Part shown: positions 32,401 to 41,376 of the stretch, one piece after another
Position numbering within the stretch: position 1 is the first letter of the stretch
How the letters are laid out: each line of letters starts with the position of its first letter
NCBI GenBank assembly: GCA_030062745.1
Contig: CP099840.1
Coordinates: 5,578,058-5,642,057, forward strand
Length of the DNA: 64,000 nucleotides
DNA from: Capitulum mitella
Taxonomy: Eukaryota > Arthropoda > Thecostraca > Pollicipedomorpha > Pollicipedidae
Direction: 5' to 3'
The notes under the pieces: model-generated
The model's database searches: none
Told to the model about the DNA's origin: nothing
Seen by the model: only the letters and a program-made list of their open reading frames with translations
Position numbers and translations under genes: made by a program

Positions 32401-35400
32401 AGCTGGACCGACTGGTTGCGTTCCTTTCCTCGGTTTCCATTTTTCGTCGCATATGGTCTAGTTTGTACTTCACAACATTGACAAACACCTGCAACCACAC
32501 GTAATTAAAAAAATGGATCTGGTGATTGGGAACATCTGATTATTACTGAAAAACTGGTGGCTCAAACAACAGAACACAACTTCACAAACATTGCCTAAGG
32601 TACACTGAATTTCAGTGCTGCCAAATAACTGGTGCAATACAATGTGGCATCATTCAACTGATATAACTTCACAATATTGGAGCACACTATATTATGAATC
32701 TTACTTTAACAATCAGGAAAATTTGAAATGACTGAACTGGCCTGGCCCAGCTCATGTGTTTTCTGCATGTGAGGAACAATGAAACTGCCTGGCACCATAT
32801 CATGCAGTTTCCATTGCAACTCCATGATAACAAACAAAATGTGTTACAAAAGTTAACAACATGTTCTCCATTATCAACAAAAACCTGGCCATGCCATCCA
32901 GCACTCAACAATGTGTTTTATAGGCATGTACACAGTTCCAGAGTATACAGTTCACACAATACACAACACAGTTCATGAAACCAAAGTTTGATAAATAGCA
33001 ATACATCAAAAATCAAGACAGCTTTATAAGGTTATTATCCATGTTTTACCTTGTAATTGATGTAGTAGTAGTTTTGCCTCTGAGCTTTTCCATCTGGACC
33101 TGTCTCCATTTTCATTTTAGTCTGGATAAACTTGTCATTTTTTAGTGTGTCTATTCTTGCTCTGAGCATTTTCCTCTCAAACTTAAGGAGTTCACAAATG
33201 TCATCTTCTTTCATACCTAACAAGGTAGTCAAAATCATACATGTGCACTAGAGCAGGCAAACACAAAATAACCATAATTCCCATGCAAAAAGCTTGGCAA
33301 AATGTCTACAGAAGTAAACCAAGGTGAATAATAACAGAAGTTGGCTTTACAAGGATACTCAGTCTTATTTTGGGAGACTAAATTGACAGTCACTTTGGAC
33401 TTGCATGGCAACTAAACTTTACAATGATTATTATATTTCAATACATTGGAAACTGCATGAGATATAGATGTTCGGTATTGGTTGAGCAGGCCTCCCACTT
33501 CTCTTGATTCCAGAAATCCAGGTAGCTGCCTCGTCATATTGGTGCCAAAAGATGCACAATAAGAATATGGCCCAATCGAAAGTATTTTCTGCGTTATCAA
33601 CATCATAATTTCCCAAAAATACCCTCTAGACATGGTCCAGTCACCCACCGCGTCCGCAATTGACACGAGTAAAGCACGGAGCATCTCCGCGAAACAGATC
33701 AACACAAACTGATAAGGGTCGGCATTTCACAAGTGTCGTGAAATATGACGTCACTAAAAGAGTTCCACAAAAACAACAGTCTCGAAGCTCGAAGTAAGAC
33801 TACTAGAATGGGACAGAAAGATCGACTGGGACCGGACAAGGACAGGCATGTGTGCCAAGGAGGGAAGGACCGAGAAGGAAAACTGGGATAGTACTGGGGT
33901 ATGAAGGGGGACCCGGACGGGACACAGATAGCGATGACTATAATCAGACGGGCACGGGAGGGCACTGAGCCGGGAGACCAGGTTTCGTGGGTAAAGGTTC
34001 GTAGCCAAAGGTTCGTATGCATAAGGTTCGTATCGGAAAAGGTTCGTGTCGGAAAAGGCTCGCAATGGAAAACGTCCGTATTGCAAAGGTCGTATGGAAA
34101 GGCTAGTGAAAAAAAGGTTCGTAAGGTAAAAGGTCCGATAGGAAAAAGGCTCGTAACAAAAAGCTCGTAAATTTATGGTTCGTATCGGAAAACGTTCGTA
34201 TTGGAAATGGGGCGGATCTACAATAATAACCTACACTAACCTAACCTAGCCCAGCCTTATCTAACCTAACCTAACCAACTCAACCTAACCTAACCTAACC
34301 TTTAAATTGACTCCTTACTGCACCAAGTCAAGTCCGATCGCACCCTTTGTCCGCCTGCGGCCTCTGGTATCCTGTACCGCACCTTCAGCGCGAAACAGGA
34401 AGGAACCTTTTCCGATACGAACCTTATGTTTATGAACCTTTAGCTACGAATCTTTCTCCTCTGCAACGTCTCTGGGAGGGACACATCCAAGGGAGGCGGC
34501 GCGGTGGTAGCAGCAATGAATGGCAGCGGAACGGTGTGTCCTGTCTATAGGGTTGGGACAAGGACGCGGAAAGCGGGAGGGAACAGCTGTCCCCCAACTT
34601 TTTTGAAATCTAACACTGATCATATTGGCACTGACTGGAAAGAACTGACCCAAGATGCATATTTGCCCCCCTCCCCCACACACACACAACCCCAACTGCG
34701 GAGGAGTTCCCGCGCCCCCAGTTACGAACCTTTTCCCTTACGAACCTTTTTCTACCAAACAATCCATACCACGAGTAGTGGAACCTCAATGGAGATGGGG
34801 GCATATGCGATTTTTGTCTTGTTTCTTTCTTTGTAATGCCATAGGAAGTTAAATATTGCCCAAAGTTGGGGGACAGCTGTCCCCCTACCCCTCGGTTCCA
34901 ACGCCCCTGTTCCACACGAACCGTTGCATTGTTGCTGTCTCTTATTTCGGATTTCTAGACTGTTGCGTTTTTACGGGAGTTTTTCAGTGATGTCATTTCG
35001 ACATTTGCGAATTGCCAAACCTTGTCTGTTAGTATTGATCCGTCTGGCTGAGATGCTCTGTGATCTGTGCTCGTGCCAGTTGCAGAGGCAGTGGGTTAAT
35101 GGATCACTTCTAAGGGTTACTTTGGGAAAGTTGTGGCATCAATAAGGTGTCAAATACTTTTGACCAGGCTATTTTTTCATTGTGCATCTTTTGGTACCAA
35201 TATGGCTAGGCAACTGCATGGATTTCTAGAGTTATGAGAAGTCGGAGGCTTGCTCAACCATTACCAGATGTTCTAGTACACACGGCACATAAAAAAATGG
35301 TTCCAGTTCACTTTCTTGTTTGAGTACTTACAGGGGTTTCTCACAAGCATATCAATAATGAGGGCATCTTCAATCTTGTAAAAGCCTCTGACAACAAGCC

Positions 35401-35452
35401 TGGCAAGCTGCTTCAAAGAGCTGGGTACCTCTGTTACAAATTCACTCCCCAT
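29448..35452 (-). CDS. GTF2E1: General transcription factor IIE subunit 1 (TFIIE alpha), 7 coding exons
   Basis: TFIIE alpha recruits and controls TFIIH at RNA polymerase II promoters. Coding exons in transcript order: 35452-35332, 33216-33050, 32488-32360, 32069-31904, 31505-31357, 31000-30706, 29638-29448. They join in frame to 405 aa (human 439). The N-terminal winged helix, about residues 15-95, reads [13 protein letters not shown], then [14 protein letters not shown] and [18 protein letters not shown] zinc ribbon follows with C128/C131 and C153/C156 (FKCPNC ... LCTFC). Then come [10 protein letters not shown], an acidic Ala/Asp-rich region, [12 protein letters not shown], and the C-terminal acidic helix [17 protein letters not shown] that contacts TFIIH. 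The start ATG has A at -3 and G at +4. A 5'UTR acceptor lies at 35470-35472, so the first exon is non-coding and further upstream. Confidence 0.97.
29639..33049 (-). other. GTF2E1 introns 2-6
   Basis: Introns 32489-33049, 32070-32359, 31506-31903, 31001-31356 and 29639-30705. No nested gene, RNA or mobile element is recognised; the 1.07 kb last intron is plain sequence. Confidence 0.5.
33992..34200. repeat. Degenerate AAGGTTCGTA tandem array
   Basis: About a dozen units of 14-18 bp built on AAAGGTTCGTATCGG, inside foldback element 1. The same motif returns inverted (ACGAACCTTTTC) at about 34400-34450 and 34725-34760, near the other arm, so the array takes part in the inverted-repeat structure. 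Confidence 0.8.
34227..34302. repeat. Interstitial (CCTAA)n telomere-like repeat
   Basis: A run of CCTAA units with a few variants, inside foldback element 1. TTAGG/CCTAA is the ancestral arthropod telomere unit; its use at this genome's telomeres is inference. Confidence 0.8.
34550..34915. mobile_element. Small inverted-repeat element nested in foldback element 1
   Basis: The left border carries AACAGCTGTCCCCCAACTTT; the right border carries the complement (AAAGTTGGGGGACAGCTGTC), followed by CCAACGCCCCTG, a hAT-like end. The left half shares sequence with the relic at 11513-11665. No coding capacity, and the target duplication is not clear. Confidence 0.5.
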
Positions 35453-37145
35453 TATTATTACTCATAAGTCTGCAAAAATGACATGAAAATTAACATATGC
35501 CAAGAACACATTGTTCAATCACATACAATACTTGTATGATATGCATGATTCAGTAATGTTTATCATACATGACTGCCCTGCCCAGTGACATCCTGCAAAA
35601 GATAATGCTGAGGAATGATTCATACTACTTGCTGGGAATGTGGTTAAATAGCACATGCTTCACAGCATGTGAAACAATCATGGTTGCCATGCAAACAACA
35701 TGGAAAAATCATCACATAAGTACAAACAGTAACAAAATTTCATTTCACAAGGATAACTGATCTTTTCAGTTATGCTACTATGCTGGGAAATGGTTTAATC
35801 ATTTCACAGCCTAATTACAGGGCACCAGATTTCATGTTCCACTGAATTCTACATATGGCATCTTGTACCATGGTACTCTGACTTCCAAGTTATTGCCAGC
35901 ATTTACATGATCGGAGGCATTTGAACTTCTGGGCAGTCTTGTGGGCATTTGATGATGCTACAGTCCTAGTTGGGCAGGTATGCTTAATACAGATTATCCA
36001 TGATTCAATGCTGAACAAAACAGCCCTGAACACTCATCAACAACCGAGACTAGCGAGGTCTTGCAACTGCGCTAGAAAGAACACATGTCAGACATTCAAC
36101 ACTGAAGCAGCGTTGCATTTCCGATTCAGGTTGCATACGACGCTTTCAAAGCGCCATTTTCAGAGGGTAGATAAATGAAAGTGATTCAAATGGTATGTTG
36201 CACAAGCAGAATCCCCCGAACTAGACATCACCTCCAATAGTTGACGCGTTGCGAAGCAAGGAGCTTATGCGCAGTGCGCGCACTGCCGGCGGATGCTGCA
36301 CACGCACCCCTTCGCCGACGCGTCCGACGAAACTGAATCTCGATGCTAGAGGGAACTCAGCAGACTTGTTTTCCTTCAGCTCTTCAGCCAATTCGGCCAT
36401 GGAGACGGTTTCGAAAGAATGCTTCCAAAAAGCATTATTAATGACGTCATGTAGTCATCAAATGTATTTGATACCCTAAGCTCATTATTTGCCCTTACTG
36501 ACTGCTTATAACAACAGGTTAATGTATTTCTTTCAGGTTTTAGTTCATAAACTGTGTTTTCGTTCGCAAAATAACGATCTAAACTTGGGAAAACATACCA
36601 TAAATTTTCGACATATGGCGCGAAAGAGACAAACATGGCTGATGCCAATTACGGTGAGCAAGACCACTTAAACTTCCTCGACGTTGCCCGTCGTTGCCAA
36701 CATGTTGAGTTTGTAGTGGTCAAGCCATACTTAACTGCCCGCTACCAAGGTAGTAAATCCACACTATAGCACAGAACGAAATGAACTTCATGGCATGCAG
36801 AGAAGTTTATATGATTCGCTGGGATTTAGAATGTTGTGCAGCTGAACCATACAGCTTGCTTCACTTAACTGATTTAGTTGTTGACATGTCTGCGTCGAAA
36901 AGTCACCAAATTCATATTCTGAATCAGAATTAATCCCCCAGCAGTTCTTTTCATTAAGAGCATACATTTGTTACCATGTCATGTGAGAGGTTTTAACTGT
37001 ATCTTGTAAGCACTTGCTACCTTACCTCACTTAAGTGAGTACAGGATTACAGAGTTTACTTGGCCAGTAGGACCCACTCCTATTGAACTGAGTCATTAAG
37101 ACTGGCCCAGTCTATTTTGGTCTGGAGTGGTTACACTATTTTGTG
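35453..37145. other. GTF2E1 5' region and flank
   Basis: On the minus strand this contains the 17-nt 5'UTR part of the first coding exon (35453-35469) and, further up, the non-coding first exon and promoter. A GC-rich patch at 36240-36330 holds TGCGCAGTGCGCGC, which resembles paired NRF-1 half sites common in housekeeping promoters, so I place the promoter near there. The remainder to 37145 shows nothing recognisable. Confidence 0.35.
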
Positions 37146-37181
37146 TTAGTTAGGTTAGGTTAGTTAGTTAGGTTAGGTTAG
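37146..37181. repeat. Interstitial TTAGG repeat
   Basis: A short run of TTAGG units with two shortened ones, in the opposite orientation to the CCTAA block at 34227. Confidence 0.75.
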
Positions 37182-37830
37182 AAAAGGTGATCCACGACCC
37201 TGGAGCTCCAGTGCTAATGTTGTTGTTTTTAGCTGACGTCTCCTTTTCACGCGCGCCTATATGTGTCATCCAGTGTGTTGGTTTTTGGGGTTTTTAAGGG
37301 TGCCCCTATAGTGAGTCATTAAGACTGCCAGTCATGGTCTGGAGTGGTACACATGAGATGTGTCCAGTGTGAGTCAAACCTAGACTTAAATTGTTTATTG
37401 TTTCAAAGGTGATGACTGACAGAGCATCCTGGTTGTTCACGACCCGCATGCTGAGGTGTTCCTTCAGATCTGAATCATCACTTGAGGCTTGTTTAGCCTC
37501 CAGGGGTGGTCCCTTGTAGTAGTCATTGTACCTGACAAGAAGAATTCTGGGTCAAAGTCAACTTCTGAGTGCAAAATCTGGTAGACCCTCATCATGTCAA
37601 CCTGGTGCCTAACATTGATATGGTGATGGCAGATGAAGGGTATGGAGCCCCGGAAGGTCTGGTGTTGTAATGTATCACACCAGTGCACCTCTGAATACTT
37701 TCCACCAGCTTCTTGTCAGTATTGAGCAGCCCCCATTGATGTTACCATGGTCAAGGTGAGGATGTACTGTTGACCACCAGAATCAGGGAGGCCTTGGACA
37801 CCACAGCACCTACATGGTAGTATTCAGGTC

Positions 37831-39554
37831 GGTATTGGTTGAGCAGGCTTCCCACTTCTCATAACTCCAACAACCCATGTAGTTGCCAAGCCATATTGGT
37901 GTCAAAAGATGCACAATTGAAAAATAGGTCAAATGCAGGCTTGTGTGCCGTATTAATGCCACAGCCTCTTCAAAATAACCTCTTGAAGTGGTCCAGTCAC
38001 CGACTGCCTTCACAATTAGCACGACGGCAAAGCACGGAGCATCCCCGCGAAACAGATCAACTCCAACTCACAAGGGTCGACAGTTTGCGAAGGTTTCGTG
38101 AAATATGACGTCACTGAAAGATTTACTAATATGCAGCAATCTCGAAACTCGAAATAAGGAATCTGGCGGTATTGAAACGGGACAGGTCGAGGTGGACTGG
38201 GACCGATCAAGGACAGGCGCGGATGCCCGGGAGAAAACAGGGACAGAGAAGGATAACCGGGATTGCTCATGGATATGGAATGGGACCAGGATGGGATAGG
38301 GAGAGAGATCAGGACTGTATGGGGACGGGCATTGAAGGGTATTGAAACGGGACGGTGAAAAGACGCTGGGACAGAAAAGGGACAAGTTAAGAGATGGTGG
38401 CGGGACGGGACCTCCCGGACCAATGCAGAAAAGTATTGGTTCCAAGGTCTCCAGGCCGAGCTGGAACTGCCAGTTACATCGACAATCTAATATAACAAGC
38501 CATGTTTCTCCTGAAACGGTTTTGGACACAAACATAAGAGCAACGTGTTGATCGTACACCGGGAACTTAAATATCCGGCAATATCCGGCCGGATCACAAA
38601 AATATCCGGCCGGATGCCGGATACCGGATAATCTCTAATATCCGGCCGGACCGGATATCCGGTGCATCCCTATCTGTGACATCATCAGCAGTGGCTCAAA
38701 ATTAAACCATGCATATACCGCAGGACCGCACGGTTCGGCGCTATCGATTGCCGTTTGAATCAGCCGAATCGGGCGATTGGTTCTCGAGATAGATGGGGAG
38801 GGGGCGCTGTGGGTTAAACCTCCTAGTCAATGGAAAGTGGTGAAACACCCCAGCCAACGCCGGGTTATTGGCTTCGTCCAATACCCCATCATTGCGCCTG
38901 TCCCGTTACTATCCCTCTCCATAGTTACCAAACCTTGTTCCCCCTCCCTTTTCCGTCCCTCTCTGTCCCCGTCCCGCCACCATCTCTTTACTTGCCCCTT
39001 TCCTGTCCCAGCGTTTTTTCACCGTCCCGTTTCAATACCCTTCAATGCCCGTCCCCATACAGTGCTGATCTCTCTCCCTATCCCATCCTGGTCCCATTCC
39101 ATATCCATGTACAATCCCTTCTCTTTTATTATCCTTCCCTGTCCCTGTTCTCTCCCGGGCACTCGCGCCTGTCCTTGATCGGTCCCAGTCCACCTCGACC
39201 TGTCCCGTTTCAATACCGCCAGATTCCTTATTTCGAGTTTCGAGATTGCTGCACATTAGTAAATCTTTCAGTGACGTCATATTTCACGAAACCTTCGCAA
39301 ACTGTCGACCCCCGTGGGTTGGCGTTGATCTGTTTCGCGGGGATGCTCCGTGCTTTGCCGTCGTGCTAATCGTGAAGGCGGTCGGTGACTGGACCACTTC
39401 AAGAGGTTATTTTGGGGAAGCTGTGGCATTAATAAGGCACACAAGCTTGCATTTGACCTATTTTTCAATTGTGCATCTTTTGACACCAATATGGCTTGGC
39501 AACTACGTGGGTTTTTGGAGTTATGAGAAGTGGGAAGCCTGCTCAACCATTACC
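37831..39554. mobile_element. Foldback-like DNA transposon 2, inserted in the LINE
   Basis: A 1,724-bp element with the same ends as the one at 33474, flanked by a perfect 8-bp target duplication TTCAGGTC (37823-37830 and 39555-39562). Two arms of about 590 bp (37831-38420 and 38965-39554) are near-identical inverted copies around a spacer of about 545 bp, so a single strand could fold into one long hairpin. No transposase frame is seen. The paired long frames on both strands are the arms read twice. Confidence 0.9.
38570..38672. repeat. TATCCGGCCGGATA palindrome cluster with a hAT-like end
   Basis: Five or six overlapping copies of the palindrome TATCCGGCCGGATA or its halves lie in the spacer of foldback element 2. 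The cluster finishes GGATATCCGGTGCATCCCTA; its complement, TAGGGATGCACCGG..., is a widespread end of Ac-like hAT elements. The other end is not recognisable, so this is probably a truncated relic. Confidence 0.65.
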
Positions 39555-39811
39555 TTCAGGTCTGCATCCTTTACACTCCCAGATCCTGTTCCTCTGAAAC
39601 CCACTGTAGCTGGATGCCCATCATTGCATAGGTTAGCATCTGTTTGCCTTCCCAAAGTGCAGGGTCTTGCACATTCCTTCATTGAATGACAGCTGCCAGG
39701 TGTTGGACCAGGCTGCCACAGTATCAGAGCCATGCTGCAGCAACAGAAAGTCCTTCAGAACTGCTACTGGGTGGTAAGGCCTAGGGTCATCCACAAGAGC
39801 TGGGTGGGGTT

Positions 39812-39851
39812 CTGTTTGTTAACAATCTATAGGCAGATTGTTAACAAACAG
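39812..39851. repeat. Perfect 17-bp hairpin inside the LINE fragment
   Basis: CTGTTTGTTAACAATCT and its exact complement flank a 6-nt loop. It lies at the point where the LINE reading passes FALFVNNLP and is followed by sequence that no longer fits the family. Confidence 0.85.
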
Positions 39852-40030
39852 GGCAAACAACAGGGGGCCCAACACCAAACCCTGTAGAACACTACTGGTG
39901 ACTGGCATTCACCTGGACTTGCACCTATTGGCTGCCAACCTCTGCTGCATGCTGGTTAGGAAAGCCTCCATCATAGAAATTGGCCTCCAACCTCATATGA
40001 CTTGGTCTTGTTCAGGAACAACTTGTGTGC

Positions 40031-41376
40031 ACTAATGTACTAAACTCTTCTGGGCTGAAATTCACTAGCTTGTATTGTTGGCAGTTTTTGTGGCATTTGT
40101 ATTGAAATTTAGTTTGCATTAGTATATGAATAAGTCCAACATATTCCATTTAGTATGCATAGTGTTTCCTTGCATTTGACATGCATAATTCATGTTCAGA
40201 GATGATTAGTGCAATGGAACATAGCACATGCACACATCACATCACACTCATCTACATTGAAAGCCATTTTTAACATCTGAACCTACTGTCATGTACCTCT
40301 AAAACAGAGAAGGATGCATGCAATCTGCTCTGTTCCTTTTCTTGCAAATGCAGAAGTGCTGTTTGAAATCCTTACAAACAGCCAAAAATGAGAGGCTTAA
40401 CACTGTGTGCTACTTTTTCATGCTTGTGGCCATTTTTAATTGGTGACCTTCAGGCTGGCATGTTGAACATTGAGTGATGAGCATGCTTTATGCTGGACCA
40501 CCACAGTATTTAAATGATCAAAGTTGACATTTTGGTTTGGATTCTGACACATCCTGTTCCTTTCCTGGTGTGGTCAAGTTTGCATGCACAAGTCTTACAC
40601 ATTGCACATTTTCCATCATTTGCATGAATAACTGGCAGGTAATGATGGTGCCACAGGGAGGAGAGGGGAGAGGAGGGGCAACTTGTGCCATCTGACAGGG
40701 GAAATGAAACACTATCATTGAAACAATGCACAGCGAGAAAGGGTCTGAACATGTCATTTGCACCCATCTCTCTTACCTGTGCCTTTTCTGATTTGAAAAT
40801 GTGGCACCTGCAGGTGGGAGGTACCATGAAATGAAAGTGTAAGTCAGTCAGATACTTTGGGGTTCACATCCTGTAAAATCATAAAATGCTTCTCATGTAC
40901 ACATGGTAATATATCGTGAGACATGCAAGATTGGTGCATCATTTCGTAGACCATGTGTGTTTTTTAGTACTTACCACTGGATTTTGTACAGCACAACTGG
41001 AAGTTGCATAGCAAGCACTGATCTTTCGACCAATGGCATTGTACGGGACGGGCGCCGAGCATTGATCAGCGCGGAGCAAACAGGCAATTTTTCAGGCTTC
41101 GAAGGTTTCCACAGGTCCTTTAAAGTAGTGGTCCAAGCTGGAGGAAGACACCGTCTAAATTGAGCGGTCATTAGTGTAGGGACGAACCGCGAATGTGTGG
41201 TCTCGCACGGTTCTGCCACTGTTGATCTGCTCTGTGTCCCGTAAATCTCCGGTGGTGGCGTATGTGATGATCGATCGTTTTCGCCGGCATATATTCTCTC
41301 TGTCACTCCGTTCAAACGTCATATGGTTCCACGACTTCCGGAGACCGAGACGATCACATCTGATGTTGTCCTATAG
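40031..41376. other. FAM8A1 upstream region
   Basis: No gene is recognised. Part may be further LINE sequence too decayed to read. The last 400 bp should hold the FAM8A1 promoter and 5'UTR; no core promoter element stands out. Confidence 0.4.

Larger units (their letters stand above)
33474..35265. mobile_element. Foldback-like DNA transposon 1 (GTF2E1 intron 1)
   Basis: A 1,792-bp element ending in GGTATTGGTTGAGCAGGC and the complement of GCTTGCTCAACCATTACC. It is flanked by a perfect 8-bp target duplication, AGATGTTC (33466-33473 and 35266-35273). The outer 300-400 bp of each side are inverted copies of each other, and match the arms of the element at 37831. The interior is unrelated to that element's: a GGTTCGTA array, CCTAA repeats and a nested small element. 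There is no transposase frame. The 8-bp duplication suggests a hAT- or P-like enzyme acting in trans. Confidence 0.85.
37330..40030 (-). mobile_element. CR1-like LINE fragment (minus strand), split by a foldback element
   Basis: Read on the minus strand from 40030, the fragment shows LTSMQQRLAANRCKS, then the reverse-transcriptase block GLVLGPLLFALFVNNLP, then WSNTWQLSFN and LHFGK. Past the insertion at 37831-39554 it continues with VRHQVDMMRVYQILHSEVDF, TTRDHPWRLNKP and finally RVVNNQDAL, the usual end of CR1/L2-type ORF2. It lacks the endonuclease and most of the reverse transcriptase, and has several stops and frame changes. The catalytic YADD block is not visible. It is a dead, 5'-truncated copy lying between genes. 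Confidence 0.8.

Noticed and set aside
38068-39369. Pairs of 130-180-codon frames (for example those ending in CFAGMLRALPSC)
   Set aside because: They appear twice because the two arms of the foldback element are inverted copies; no transposase motif is present.
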